A stretch of 64,000 nucleotides of DNA, from NCBI GenBank assembly GCA_002898215.1, contig BEIF01000004.1:62001-126000 (forward strand), written 5' to 3'. The stretch comes from a bacterium HR29. Its GTDB lineage: Bacteria > Chloroflexota > Dehalococcoidia > Tepidiformales > Tepidiformaceae. A model generated the notes under the pieces. It had not been told where the DNA came from, searched no databases, and was given only the letters and a program-made list of their open reading frames with translations. The first letter of the stretch is position 1. Each line of letters begins with the position of its first letter. Both the position numbers and the translations under genes were made by a program. Positions 1-11,897 of this stretch are shown here, piece after piece.

Positions 1-1
1 C

Positions 2-1195
2 AGCACGACCACCTTCATGACCCAGGTGTTCGCCGGCATCGAGGTGCCGGACGACGAGACGGTCATCGTCAAGCTGAATGCCCCCGATGCGCGGGCCTTC
101 ACCAGCACGGCCCTCGGCGGTGTGATCACGAGTTCCATCATCCCCGAGGAGATCTGTGCCCAGCCGGAGTTCATGGATCGGGACATCATCGGTAGTGGCC
201 GGTTCGTCTTCGAGGGGCACGAAGGCGGAACGAACTTCCGCCTCCGCCGCTTCGAGAAGTGGCGGATCCCGGGCGAGCCGTGGCTCGCCGGCATGCGCTG
301 GTTCCTCATCCAGGAGCAAGCACAGGCCCTGGCAGCGTTCTCCGCTCAGGACATCGACACCGTCGGCCTGGCGAACGTGCTCGAGCGGGACCAGCTCGTG
401 CAGCGGCACGGGAAGGACATCGAAATCGACTCCGACATCTCCCGTTCGGTGTGGGTGGTCCTCACCCGCGCCGATGGCCGGTGGGCGGACCCACGGGTAC
501 GGCGGGCGGTGAACCTCGCCATCGACCGCGACGAAATCATCGAGATCATGACGTTCGGCGAAGGTCTGAAATCCGGGATCATGCCGCCCGCATTCGCGTC
601 CGTGTCCCTTTCCGAACAGGAGTTGGCGGAGACGCTCTGGAAGTTCGACCCGACCCAGGCGAAGCAGCTCCTGGCGCAAGCGGGGTTCGATACGTCCCAA
701 CCAATCGAGATCAAGGTTGCCGCTCTCGGTGATAACTACTCGAAGTTCGCTCAGGCAATCGCCGCGCAGCTCGAAAAGAACCTCGGTGTGAAGACGAATA
801 TCGTCACCGAGGATTTCGGAACGTGGCTGCAGAAGTCTCTCTACGGGAGCGAATACAAGGACCTCATCGTCTTCCCGACGCTCGCCTACGATGAGCCGAG
901 CCAGTACCTGCGCCCGTACGAGAAGGAAATCGGCGGCCGGCCGAATTGGGCCCGCTTCTTCGATGACGAGCTCAACCAGATGATTGCGAAGTCACGAACC
1001 ATCATGGATGAAGAAGAACGGTTCGAAGCACTGAAGGAGATACAGCGGAAGGCCATCGAGAAGGTGGCACCGGCCTTCCCAATCTACGTGCCGCGCACCT
1101 TCGCGGCCTACTGGTACTGGGTGAAAGGGCGGGTGACAGGCCGCGGGAGCTTCGGACTTTTCAACGGCAGGCTGTACATCGATAAACGGCGGTAG
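2..1195 (+). CDS. Peptide-type ABC transporter substrate-binding protein, 5'-truncated
   Basis: Extracytoplasmic solute-binding protein of the SBP_bac_5 family, which delivers peptides or related solutes to a DppBC-type permease. The frame is open to the left edge, so the N-terminus and signal peptide lie outside the window; the visible part covers about 397 residues. Family features are the DPRVRRAVNLAIDRDEI segment near residue 160 of the visible part and the C-terminal stretch ending FNGRLYIDKRR. Two permease genes follow after 11 bp, so it is the binding component of the same importer. The substrate cannot be read from the sequence; peptide, nickel or glycoside ligands are all possible in this family. 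Confidence 0.9.
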   Translation, partial: STTTFMTQVFAGIEVPDDETVIVKLNAPDARAFTSTALGGVITSSIIPEEICAQPEFMDRDIIGSGRFVFEGHEGGTNFRLRRFEKWRIPGEPWLAGMRWFLIQEQAQALAAFSAQDIDTVGLANVLERDQLVQRHGKDIEIDSDISRSVWVVLTRADGRWADPRVRRAVNLAIDRDEIIEIMTFGEGLKSGIMPPAFASVSLSEQELAETLWKFDPTQAKQLLAQAGFDTSQPIEIKVAALGDNYSKFAQAIAAQLEKNLGVKTNIVTEDFGTWLQKSLYGSEYKDLIVFPTLAYDEPSQYLRPYEKEIGGRPNWARFFDDELNQMIAKSRTIMDEEERFEALKEIQRKAIEKVAPAFPIYVPRTFAAYWYWVKGRVTGRGSFGLFNGRLYIDKRR

Positions 1196-1206
1196 CGGGG
1201 AAAGCG

Positions 1207-2157
1207 GTGCGACAGTACGCCCTCCGGCGGTTGGCCTACCTCCCCCTCATCGCGGCCCTCGTCTCGGTGATCACCTTCTTCACCCTTCGCATGCCGTGGG
1301 CGGGCGACCCGGTGACCTACATGTCGACCCAGAACACCACCGTGGAGGACCAGGAGCGTCTGCGGAAAGAGCTGGGACTCGACAAGCCCGTCGCCGTGCA
1401 GTTCGGCCTCTGGCTGGGCGACGTGCTGCGGGGGGACTTCGGTGAGACCTTTCGCGGACGCCAGCCGGTGCTCGACGAGGTGATGCGGCGGTTCCCCGCT
1501 ACCTTGGAGATCATGGTCCTCTCGCTCGGGTTCACGGTCCTCTTCGGGGTCACGTTCGGCGTTGTTTCGGCCGTCCGCCAGGATTCCTTCGCCGACTACG
1601 GCCTGCGCGTGTTCGCCGTGTTCGGGCAGTCAGTTCCCGATTTCTTCCTGCTCATCCTGCTCATTGTCTTGCCGTCGATATGGTGGAACTACAGCCACCC
1701 CATCGGTGGCCACGTGAGCATCTTCGAGGACCCTATCCGGAACCTGCGGCTGTACGTGCCACCAACACTCCTCCTCGCCGTCGGTGGGTCGGCGCTGATG
1801 ATGAGGGTGACGCGCTCGGCCATGCTCGAGGTACTGCGACAGGATTACATGCGCACAGCGAGAGCGAAGGGCCTGGGTGCATACGCAGTGATCGTGCGCC
1901 ACGGACTGCGGAACGCGCTCATTCCGATCATCACCCTCGCGGGGAATCACCTCGTCGCCCTCTTCTTCGGGGCTGTCATCCTCGAACAAGTGTTCAGCAT
2001 CAACGGCCTGGGGCAGTTCTTCCTCACGTCCGCCGCCCAGCGTGACTTCCCCGTCATGCAGTTCCTCGTGCTCTATTCGGCACTGGTGGTGATGGGGCTC
2101 AACTTGGTGGTCGACCTCTCCTACGCGCTCATCGACCCGCGGATCAAGTACTCCTGA
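1207..2157 (+). CDS. ABC transporter permease, DppB-like
   Basis: Integral membrane permease (316 aa) of the binding-protein-dependent transport family, DppB/OppB type. It starts MRQYALRRLAYLPLIAALVSVITFF, with the usual N-terminal membrane helix, then the GLDKPVAVQFGLWL periplasmic segment and the cytoplasmic EAA loop DYMRTARAKGLGAYAVIVRHGLRNA near residues 215-240, which contacts the ATPase. The GTG start follows a GGGGAAAG ribosome site. It lies 11 bp after the binding-protein gene and 10 bp before the second permease, so the three are cotranscribed. No ATPase gene of this system is present in the window; it may lie to the left. Confidence 0.93.
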   Translation: MRQYALRRLAYLPLIAALVSVITFFTLRMPWAGDPVTYMSTQNTTVEDQERLRKELGLDKPVAVQFGLWLGDVLRGDFGETFRGRQPVLDEVMRRFPATLEIMVLSLGFTVLFGVTFGVVSAVRQDSFADYGLRVFAVFGQSVPDFFLLILLIVLPSIWWNYSHPIGGHVSIFEDPIRNLRLYVPPTLLLAVGGSALMMRVTRSAMLEVLRQDYMRTARAKGLGAYAVIVRHGLRNALIPIITLAGNHLVALFFGAVILEQVFSINGLGQFFLTSAAQRDFPVMQFLVLYSALVVMGLNLVVDLSYALIDPRIKYS

Positions 2158-2167
2158 GCGAGGAGCC

Positions 2168-3064
2168 ATGGCGACCGCTGCCGAATCCCTGCGCAGCTTC
2201 GATACGGTCCCCCGGGAGCGGCCCCGTCTCGTCCGCCTCGCGCGGCTCGCTCGCCAGCACCCGACGGGGGTGTTCGGGCTGGTCGTGATCGCCGGCTTCG
2301 TCGTGCTCGGGATCTTCGGGCCCGCCATCGCCCCCTACGACCCCCGGGAGCTGCGGACCGGCGGGGTGCTGGAGGGGCCAAGCCGAGCCCATCCGTTCGG
2401 AACGAACGCCCTGGGGCAGGACGTCCTCAGCAGAGTGATTGCCGGGGCCCGCATTTCGCTCATCATCTCCTTTTCGGCGGTCTTCATCGGGGGAAGCATC
2501 GGCTCGTTCCTCGGCATCGTCTCCGGGTACTACGGGCGGTGGGTCGACTACCTCATCCAGCGCTCTGGCGAGGCGTGGGCGGCGTTCCCCTCCATCGTCT
2601 TCTATTTCATGCTCATCACCGCGTTCGGCCAGGGCGTGAAGACGATCATCATCGCTATCGCCATCGGCGCCCTCTTCGGCGGCTCGCGCGTGCTGCGGGG
2701 CGCGACGATGGTCGAGGCGCGCAGCACCTACGTCGAAGCCGCTCGCGCCCTCGGTGCCTCCGAAGCGCGCATCTTCTTCCGACACGTCCTCCCCAACGTG
2801 CTGCCGCTGACGGTCGTGCTCATGAGCACATCGCTCGGCGGCGCGATCCTCGCCGAATCGGCGCTGGCCTTCCTCGGCATCGGCGTGGAGCCGGGCACGC
2901 CGAGCTGGGGCATCGACATGAGCGGAGAGAACCTCACCGTGGCGAGGTTGGGCTACTGGCACGTGGTGGTGTTCCCCGGCCTCGCCATCAGCCTCGTCGT
3001 GCTGGGGGCGAACCTCCTCGGGGACGCCCTCCGCGACATCTGGGACCCGCGGCTGCGGCGCTGA
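2168..3064 (+). CDS. ABC transporter permease, DppC-like
   Basis: Second membrane permease (298 aa) of the peptide-type importer, DppC/OppC family. It has the DppC N-terminal region with a membrane helix at about residues 38-60, the HPFGTNALGQDVLSRV motif typical of the family, and the EAA loop around STYVEAARALGASEARIFFRHVLPN. The ATG is preceded by GAGGAG at 2160-2165. It is the last gene of the transport operon as seen here; the next gene converges on it from the minus strand 6 bp away, with no obvious strong terminator between them. Confidence 0.93.
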   Translation: MATAAESLRSFDTVPRERPRLVRLARLARQHPTGVFGLVVIAGFVVLGIFGPAIAPYDPRELRTGGVLEGPSRAHPFGTNALGQDVLSRVIAGARISLIISFSAVFIGGSIGSFLGIVSGYYGRWVDYLIQRSGEAWAAFPSIVFYFMLITAFGQGVKTIIIAIAIGALFGGSRVLRGATMVEARSTYVEAARALGASEARIFFRHVLPNVLPLTVVLMSTSLGGAILAESALAFLGIGVEPGTPSWGIDMSGENLTVARLGYWHVVVFPGLAISLVVLGANLLGDALRDIWDPRLRR

Positions 3065-3070
3065 GGCCCG

Positions 3071-4054
3071 CTAGAGACGAAGGACGATCTTCCCGAAGTT
3101 GGCGTTCGCCTCCATGTAACGGTGCGCGTCCGCTACCTGCTCGAGAGGGAACACCCGGTCGACCACGGTGCGGATGCGTCCCGACGCGAGGTGAGGGAGC
3201 ACCATCCTCTCGAACGCGCGAACGGCTGCCGCCTTCTCCTCGAGCGGGCGAGCTCGCAACGTGGTGCCGCGCACCTGGAGCCTGCCCCTGAGGAGCATCC
3301 CCAGGTCGAGCTCGGCCTTCGACCCACCCAAGAGCCCGACGACGATCATGCGGCCCTTGGGCGAGAGGGAGCGGAGGTTCTCGTCGAGGTACGAGGCGCC
3401 CACCACGTCGAGGATGACGTCGACGCCCCGGCCCTCGGTCGCCTCCCGCACGACGTCGGGGAACGATTCCGTTCGATAGTTGATTCCCACGTCGAGTCCG
3501 AGCTCCCGCGCCCGCGCTAGCTTCTCGTCGCTGCCGGCGGTGCCGAGGACGAGCGACGCGCCCATCATCTTCGCGATCTGGAGAGCATGTGTGCCGACGC
3601 CCGACCCCACGGCGTGGATGAGGACCCGCTCGCCCGGAGCCAGCCCGCACTGGAGCAGCGCATCGAGGGCGGTGATGGCCGTTTCCGGCGTGCCGCCAGC
3701 TTCCTCCCAGGAGAGGGAGGGCGGAACGAGAACGCAGTGACGGGCGTTGACCGACACGAGTTCGGCGTACCCTTCGCCGGCGAGCAGCCCCATGACGCGG
3801 TCACCGGGCCGGAACCCCTCCACTCGCCAACCGGCCTCGAGGACTTCGCCAGCGAATTCGAGGCCGGGAATTTCGTGCGGTCCACGCGGGCCCGGCTGCG
3901 GGTAGCCACCCATCCGCTGGAGGATGTCGGCGCGGTTGACGCCGGCCGCCCGCACCCGAACGAGCAGGTCGTCGGGTCCGGGCACGGGGTCCGCCACCTC
4001 GCGAACTTCGAGCACCTCGGGCCCGCCGGGACGGGCAATCACGACAGCGCGCAT
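3071..4054 (-). CDS. NADPH:quinone oxidoreductase (zeta-crystallin family)
   Basis: Medium-chain dehydrogenase/reductase of 327 residues that would reduce quinones or enones with NADPH in the cytoplasm. It starts MRAVVIARPGGPEVLEV, has the AAGVNRADILQRMGGYP motif of the quinone oxidoreductase branch, and a Rossmann segment around GSGVGTHALQIAKMMGA. Zinc ligands of alcohol dehydrogenases are absent, as expected for this branch. The start was placed at the ATG at 4054, where family similarity begins; a longer in-frame extension would run into the upstream hydrolase gene. It follows that hydrolase by 4 bp, so the two form an operon. The true substrate is unknown. Confidence 0.9.
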   Translation of the reverse strand: MRAVVIARPGGPEVLEVREVADPVPGPDDLLVRVRAAGVNRADILQRMGGYPQPGPRGPHEIPGLEFAGEVLEAGWRVEGFRPGDRVMGLLAGEGYAELVSVNARHCVLVPPSLSWEEAGGTPETAITALDALLQCGLAPGERVLIHAVGSGVGTHALQIAKMMGASLVLGTAGSDEKLARARELGLDVGINYRTESFPDVVREATEGRGVDVILDVVGASYLDENLRSLSPKGRMIVVGLLGGSKAELDLGMLLRGRLQVRGTTLRARPLEEKAAAVRAFERMVLPHLASGRIRTVVDRVFPLEQVADAHRYMEANANFGKIVLRL

Positions 4055-4058
4055 CGGC

Positions 4059-4823
4059 CTACTCCGCGGGGAGGGAGTCCAGGAATTCGAGGACGGCGGC
4101 ATTGAACTCCGCCGGTCTATCGAGGTTGGCGGCGTGTCCCGCACCCTCGATGACGACCTTCCGGGCGCCCGGAATCTTGGCTGCCATGTAGTCGGTGGCG
4201 CCGAGGAACGGCGTGTCTTCGGAGCCGACGAGCACGAGCGTCGGCACACGGATGCGTTCGAGCGATTCGATGACGCGGGAATCGAACTGGGCAAGCATGC
4301 CGCGGGCCGCCTTGGCAAGCCCTGCTGCCGACCGGTGCTGGGCGATCCGCACCTCGGCGCCCTGGCCGAGCGCGGCCAGGCCGTCGCGCTCGAAGGCTTC
4401 GGCCCGTTGGAAGGCGGTGGCGTTCCACGCCTCCCGGCCCTTCGGGTTCCGGTAGCCGGGGCCGGTGTCGAAGAGCATGAGGGCGCGCGTCCGCTCCGGG
4501 TAGGCGAGATGGAAGGCGAGCGACATGTACCCGCCGAGGGAGAGCCCGCCGATCACGGCTCGGTCCACGCCGCAGGCGTCGAGGATGGCAGCCATGTCGT
4601 CCACGGTCTTCGCTTCGGAGTACTCCTCCTGAGCTTCCGGGCTATCGGATTGGCCGTGGCCACGCATGTCCCACACGATGACGCGGTATCGGGGGGTGAG
4701 GGCTTCGACCTGTCCGCGCCACATCTGGGAGGTGGCGCTGTAGCCGTGGCTCAGCAAGACGGCTGGCCCACTGCCGTGGACCTCGTAGTAGATGCGGACG
4801 CCGCCGCGGTCGACGAAGGGCAT
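4059..4823 (-). CDS. Alpha/beta hydrolase
   Basis: Alpha/beta-hydrolase fold protein of 254 residues, closest in style to 3-oxoadipate enol-lactone hydrolases and related esterases. Visible landmarks are the oxyanion segment LLSHGYSATSQMW near residue 25, the nucleophile elbow GLSLGGYM near residue 92, a late aspartate in LVGSEDTPF and the catalytic histidine in GAGHAANLDRP near the C-terminus. The ATG at 4823 follows a GAGGAGG ribosome site, which rules out the longer open frame upstream. It is first in a two-gene operon with the quinone oxidoreductase. The substrate cannot be inferred. Confidence 0.88.
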   Translation of the reverse strand: MPFVDRGGVRIYYEVHGSGPAVLLSHGYSATSQMWRGQVEALTPRYRVIVWDMRGHGQSDSPEAQEEYSEAKTVDDMAAILDACGVDRAVIGGLSLGGYMSLAFHLAYPERTRALMLFDTGPGYRNPKGREAWNATAFQRAEAFERDGLAALGQGAEVRIAQHRSAAGLAKAARGMLAQFDSRVIESLERIRVPTLVLVGSEDTPFLGATDYMAAKIPGARKVVIEGAGHAANLDRPAEFNAAVLEFLDSLPAE

Positions 4824-4892
4824 CGTAGCCTCCTCGGGAAAGGTGCGCCTGCATTCTAGCGGGCGCTGTCGCAGCGAGCCGGGGCGGTCGGC

Positions 4893-4919
4893 GAAACACG
4901 TTCGTAACGTGAGCGCAAC
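4893..4919 (+). promoter_or_regulatory. Candidate GlnR-type operator (three GNAAC half-sites)
   Basis: GAAAC (4893-4897), GTAAC (4904-4908) and GCAAC (4915-4919) form a direct repeat with exact 11-bp periodicity, 72 bp before amtB. The actinobacterial nitrogen regulator GlnR is known to bind GNNAC half-sites separated by 6 bp. A perfect palindrome, CACGTT-CGT-AACGTG at 4897-4911, overlaps it. Binding by a GlnR homologue is inference from pattern and gene context. Confidence 0.5.
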
Positions 4920-4990
4920 GGGGGCGAAATCCGCGGGGCCTACCTTCGCCGCTGTCGGAGCGGAACCCAGCGGAAAGGACTGGCGACGGT

Positions 4991-6723
<1,733 letters not shown>

Positions 6724-6754
6724 CGTGCGGTCAGCCCCGGTGCAAGCGGCGTCA

Positions 6755-6776
6755 GCGGGGGCCGGCTAGCCCCCGC
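6755..6776. terminator. GC-rich hairpin between converging genes
   Basis: A seven-base-pair stem GCGGGGG/CCCCCGC with an eight-base loop lies between glnK and the convergent lipoprotein gene. No T-run follows on either side, so termination is plausible but weakly supported. Confidence 0.45.
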
Positions 6777-6782
6777 GGTGGG

Positions 6783-7247
6783 TCACTCTCCGAAGAGGCC
6801 GAGCCCCTGGCACTCCTCGACGTTCCGCGCCACCTCACGCAAGCGATTGTTCGTCTCCTCCGGCAGCTTGGTGAATGGCGATTCGTCCTCAAACGCAGAT
6901 TCGAAGTCGCCTCTCTCCAACGCCTCCGCTGCCCGCCGAAGCTCGGCCGTAAGCACCTCGTGGTACTCCCGCACCGAGGATGGAGGTCGGATGCGGCTCA
7001 AATCGTCGACGAGCTCACTGAAGAGCTCGGCGTATCGCTCGGCCACGTCACTTCCCTCGTCGGACGCCCCCTCGTCGTTGATGAGCTCCGTCAGCTCCCG
7101 GTCGAAGGTCGCAAAAGCGTTGCACAGCGCCCGGACGTACTGCTCTTCACTCCCTCCGCCGTTCCCGCCATCACCTCCGCAGGCAGCGACGCCGAGAGCG
7201 GCGGCAACCGCCGCGAAGAGCACGAAGTGCCTTCCGAGAAGCCGCAT
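6783..7247 (-). CDS. Putative lipoprotein of unknown function
   Basis: Small exported protein of 154 residues. The N-terminus MRLLGRHFVLFAAVAAALG is a signal peptide followed by the lipobox GVAAC, so the mature protein should be lipid-anchored at Cys-23, followed by a Gly/Asp-rich linker. The rest is predicted mostly helical and rich in Glu, Arg and Leu, with no motif I recognise. The ATG follows GGGAGCGA. It stands alone between amtB-glnK, on which it converges, and the end of the thiamine operon. No function can be given. Confidence 0.7.
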   Translation of the reverse strand: MRLLGRHFVLFAAVAAALGVAACGGDGGNGGGSEEQYVRALCNAFATFDRELTELINDEGASDEGSDVAERYAELFSELVDDLSRIRPPSSVREYHEVLTAELRRAAEALERGDFESAFEDESPFTKLPEETNNRLREVARNVEECQGLGLFGE

Positions 7248-7386
7248 CGCGTTCGCTCCCTGAGCTGAGATGCTCGGCGGACTTGAAACGTCCGCACGCG
7301 AATCTCGCGTTCGGAAAGAACGTCAGACGGCCAAATCCTGCCACGCCACCCGCGATACCGCAATGGCGCCCATGCGCGACCGCGCT

Positions 7387-9038
<1,652 letters not shown>

Positions 9039-10142
9039 TCATCCCTTCATGAACCGGCGGGGGTCGGTCTCCGCCAAGAGCGGGTCGGGCCTCCCCTCGA
9101 GCGAAGCGCGCACGAGGTCAGCGGTGAGCGGGGCGAGCTCGATCCCCTTCCGGTAGTGGCCGGCCGCGACGATGAGCGTCCGCTCCTCGTCGAGCGCTCC
9201 GATGGCAGGGACTCCGTCCCGGATTCCCGGCCGGAAGCCCACGGCGAGCTCCGCGACCGGCATGTCGTCGACGGAGGGGACCGCCCGGCGGCCCTCCTTG
9301 AGGAGCTCGAAGACGCCCCCGGCCAAGGCCTCACGAGCCCAGCCGCGCTCCTCGACCGTAGCGCCGAGGAGGGTGGAATCCTCCCTGGGCACGATGTACG
9401 CGCGCGGCGTGCGGACCACCGCGCGGGACTCCAGTGGCGTCCCGAGACGGATGACGGTGCCCCGCACCGGCCGGACCGGTAGCGGCACACCGGGCGGCAT
9501 CACCGAGGCGCTCCAGGCGCCGGCGGCGATGACGACCCGCCGGGCCACGGCGGATTCGCCACCGGCGAGACGGAGGAGCCAGGCCCCATCGTGCCGCTCG
9601 ATGCCCACGACCGGGGCGTGTTCGCGCAGCGTGCCCCCGGCGGAGCGAAGCGCCGTGGCAAGGGCAACCAGCAGGCGGCGAGGGTCGACCTGCCAGTCGT
9701 GCGGGAGGAGGAGGCCACCAACCACCGCGGGCCCTACGGATGGCTGGAGCGCACGCACCTCATCTCGGGAAAGGCGGCGGGTTTCGAATCCTGCGCGCCG
9801 CTGCGCCTCCTCGTGGTGCACAAGCTCACGGAGGTCGTCGGCATCGAGCGCGACCATCACCGTGCCCGTTTGGTCGAACCCCACGTCGATGCCGGAGGCC
9901 CGGGAGAGCCGTTCCGCCCAGCTCGGAAAGCGGCGGTGGCTTTCCACGGCGAGCCGGGTCGTTGGCGCGGGCGTCGCGTCCACCTCGGCGGCAGGGGCCA
10001 GCATCCCCGCGGCCGCGGCGGCGGCGCACCCCTCCCCCAGCGCATCACGCTCGAACACCGTCACCTCGTGACCCGCCCGGGCGAGCTCCTCGCCCACCGC
10101 GAGCCCGATGATCCCGCCTCCGACCACCGCGATCTCGGTCAC
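9039..10142 (-). CDS. thiO: Glycine oxidase ThiO
   Basis: FAD-dependent oxidase of the DAO family that converts glycine to dehydroglycine (iminoacetate) for thiazole synthesis. Length 367 residues. The N-terminal dinucleotide fold is clear (IAVVGGGIIGLAVGEELARAG, then a terminal Glu in VFERD), and the C-terminal substrate region VGFRPGIRDGVPAIGAL is typical. Two adjacent GTG codons (10145 and 10142) could start it. The second is preferred: AAAGGAG then lies 7 bases upstream and it forms a GTGA overlap with the thiE stop. The oxygen-using ThiO route to dehydroglycine implies an aerobic thiazole pathway. Confidence 0.94.
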   Translation of the reverse strand: MTEIAVVGGGIIGLAVGEELARAGHEVTVFERDALGEGCAAAAAAGMLAPAAEVDATPAPTTRLAVESHRRFPSWAERLSRASGIDVGFDQTGTVMVALDADDLRELVHHEEAQRRAGFETRRLSRDEVRALQPSVGPAVVGGLLLPHDWQVDPRRLLVALATALRSAGGTLREHAPVVGIERHDGAWLLRLAGGESAVARRVVIAAGAWSASVMPPGVPLPVRPVRGTVIRLGTPLESRAVVRTPRAYIVPREDSTLLGATVEERGWAREALAGGVFELLKEGRRAVPSVDDMPVAELAVGFRPGIRDGVPAIGALDEERTLIVAAGHYRKGIELAPLTADLVRASLEGRPDPLLAETDPRRFMKG

Positions 10143-10798
10143 CACGGAGCTCCTTTCGCGGCCAACGCCCTATCGAGCGCCTCCCGACAGGCGCGGACGG
10201 CGGCCATGGGGTCGTCGGCGCACACCACCGCCGAGACGACGGCGACCCCGTGGGCGCCGGCCGCGATGACGTCCGGTATGCGCTCGGGTGTGATGCTTCC
10301 GATGGCTACCACGGGGACGGGCGAGTCCCGGCAGATGGCGGCGAGCGCCTCGAGCCCGAGCGGTGGGGCGGGATTCGCCTTCGTCAGGGTGCCGAACACC
10401 GGTCCCACGCCCAGGTAGTCGATTGGGCCGTGCCACACGGCAGCGGCCTCCGCGTACGAATTCGCCGTCCTGCCGATGAGGGCACCAGGCCCGAGGAGGC
10501 GTCGGGCCGTATCCGGGTCGAGGTCGTCGCGGCCGAGGTGCACGCCGTGGGCGGCGGCCGCCGCCGCCACGTCGGCTCGGTCGTCGACGACGAGCAGGGC
10601 GTGGGAGCCTTCGCAAACGGCGCGAATGGCCCGCGCCGTCTCGACGAGCTCGCGGGTCGTGCGGAGCCGCTTCTCGCGGAACTGGACGGCGTCGGCTCCG
10701 CCGGCAACGGCGAAGCGGGCGATGTCGAGATGGGACCAGCGGCTCTGGACCGTCTCGTCGGTAAGGATGTGGAGGCGGGGGACGGGGGCCGAGCTCAC
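10139..10798 (-). CDS. thiE: Thiamine-phosphate synthase ThiE
   Basis: Joins HMP-diphosphate and thiazole phosphate to make thiamine phosphate. TIM-barrel protein, 219 residues. Active-site motifs are intact: VQFREKRL, LLVVDDRADVA, GVHLGRDD, the DYLGVGPVFGTLTK loop and VVAIGSITPERIPDVIAAG. The GTG at 10798 is chosen because a GAAGGAGT ribosome site precedes it and it forms a GTGA overlap with thiD; an in-frame upstream ATG would overlap thiD by 34 bp. Compare the degenerate paralogue at the end of the same operon. Confidence 0.95.
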   Translation of the reverse strand: MSSAPVPRLHILTDETVQSRWSHLDIARFAVAGGADAVQFREKRLRTTRELVETARAIRAVCEGSHALLVVDDRADVAAAAAAHGVHLGRDDLDPDTARRLLGPGALIGRTANSYAEAAAVWHGPIDYLGVGPVFGTLTKANPAPPLGLEALAAICRDSPVPVVAIGSITPERIPDVIAAGAHGVAVVSAVVCADDPMAAVRACREALDRALAAKGAPW

Positions 10799-11625
10799 GG
10801 CGTGACTCCTTCGGCGGTCTCCGGCCATTCGGGTGCGGCGCTCGGGAGGAAGAAGCCGTGGTCGAGCGGGCGCGCCCCCGCGCCGAGGGGCAAACCGGCG
10901 GCCATGGCGCGCCGAACGTACCGCTTCGCCGCCCGCGCGGCGAGCGGAAGCGGTTCACCCCAGGCGAGCCGGGCGGCGAGCGCGGCGGCGAAGGTGCAGC
11001 CGGTGCCGTGGGTGTTGCGCGTCTCCAGCCGAGGTGCCTCGAGTCGTTCGGTGCCATCGCGCGTGACGAGGACATCGAGCGCGTCGGCGCCGAAGTGTCC
11101 ACCCTTCACGACGGCGGCCTCCGCCCCCAATTCGATGAGCCGCCGGCCAGCGGCCTCAGCGCTGGAAGCGTCCCGCACAGGGATCCCCGTGAGCGCTTCC
11201 GCTTCGGGTGCGTTGGGCGTCACGACGGCAGCGAGGGGCAGCAGCTCGTCACGCACCGCCGCAACCGCATCGGCGGTCAGGAGGGGCGCTCCCGACTTCG
11301 CCACCATCACCGGGTCGATGACGACGTTCCGGGCCCCGGCCTCCCGCAGGAGCCGGGCCACGAGCCGCACCCGTTCGGCGTCGGCGAGCATGCCGGTCTT
11401 CACCGCGGCGACGGGGAAGTCCTCCCACACGGCCCGGAACTGCGCCTCGATCAAGTCCAACGGCAGCGGGAGAACGGCCGTTACTGCGGCCGTGTTCTGA
11501 GCCGTCACGGCCGTGATGACGCTGGTCCCGAAGGCGCCATGGGCGAGGAACGTCTTCAGGTCGGCCTGGATACCGGCCCCGCCGCCACTATCGGAGCCGG
11601 CGATGGTGAGAACCACCGGGCGCAT
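10795..11625 (-). CDS. thiD: Hydroxymethylpyrimidine (phosphate) kinase ThiD
   Basis: Ribokinase-fold kinase of 276 residues that phosphorylates HMP and HMP-phosphate for thiamine synthesis. It begins [26 protein letters not shown] (shown here as the family signature), has [24 protein letters not shown] and the C-terminal anion-hole/catalytic motif [16 protein letters not shown]. It is the first gene of the thi operon, 85 bp below the TPP riboswitch, with GGGAGG before the ATG. No thiC is seen in the window, so HMP may be made elsewhere in the genome or salvaged by TenA. Confidence 0.96.
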   Translation of the reverse strand: MRPVVLTIAGSDSGGGAGIQADLKTFLAHGAFGTSVITAVTAQNTAAVTAVLPLPLDLIEAQFRAVWEDFPVAAVKTGMLADAERVRLVARLLREAGARNVVIDPVMVAKSGAPLLTADAVAAVRDELLPLAAVVTPNAPEAEALTGIPVRDASSAEAAGRRLIELGAEAAVVKGGHFGADALDVLVTRDGTERLEAPRLETRNTHGTGCTFAAALAARLAWGEPLPLAARAAKRYVRRAMAAGLPLGAGARPLDHGFFLPSAAPEWPETAEGVTP

Positions 11626-11710
11626 GCTGACCTCCCGCGCGGAAGAGTGGCGGTGGCCTGCGCCGGGACCTGGGGGAGCCGAAGTGGGCGAGAGCGAGCA
11701 TTCGCGCGCA

Positions 11711-11787
11711 ATCCCTCCGCCGGCATTACCCGGATCAGGTTCGACGGGTCTTTCTCAGGCCGGCCGAACGCCGACCACCCCGTGCGC
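11711..11787 (-). promoter_or_regulatory. TPP riboswitch (THI element)
   Basis: Read on the minus strand, the element shows the conserved CTGAGA box, then ACCCG, GAACCTGATCCGGGTAAT and GCCGGCGGAGGGA in the standard order, with a GGGGTGG 5' arm. This is the TPP aptamer. It precedes thiD by 85 nt. No intrinsic terminator is evident between aptamer and gene; a GCGCGCG stretch just after the aptamer could pair with CGCGCGG next to the thiD ribosome site, which would favour translational control (inference). Confidence 0.95.
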
Positions 11788-11853
11788 TCGCCTCCATCGT
11801 GGTTTGCGGAAGGCAGGGCGTCAAGCTCGAAGCCGAGGCACGGCACGGCCGTC

Positions 11854-11862
11854 TGGTAGAGT
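11854..11862 (+). promoter_or_regulatory. Candidate extended -10 of the mrp operon
   Basis: TGGTAGAGT fits an extended -10 element (TGN-TANNNT) 35 bp before the mrpA start. No clear -35 box is visible. Confidence 0.4.
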
Positions 11863-11897
11863 GGGCTTCGGTCTTCCATTCGGGCGGAGGGCGTCGC

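Noticed and set aside
3587-4859. Plus-strand open frames opposite the quinone oxidoreductase and hydrolase genes
   Set aside because: They are shadows in frames opposite well-conserved genes and have no starts with ribosome sites.
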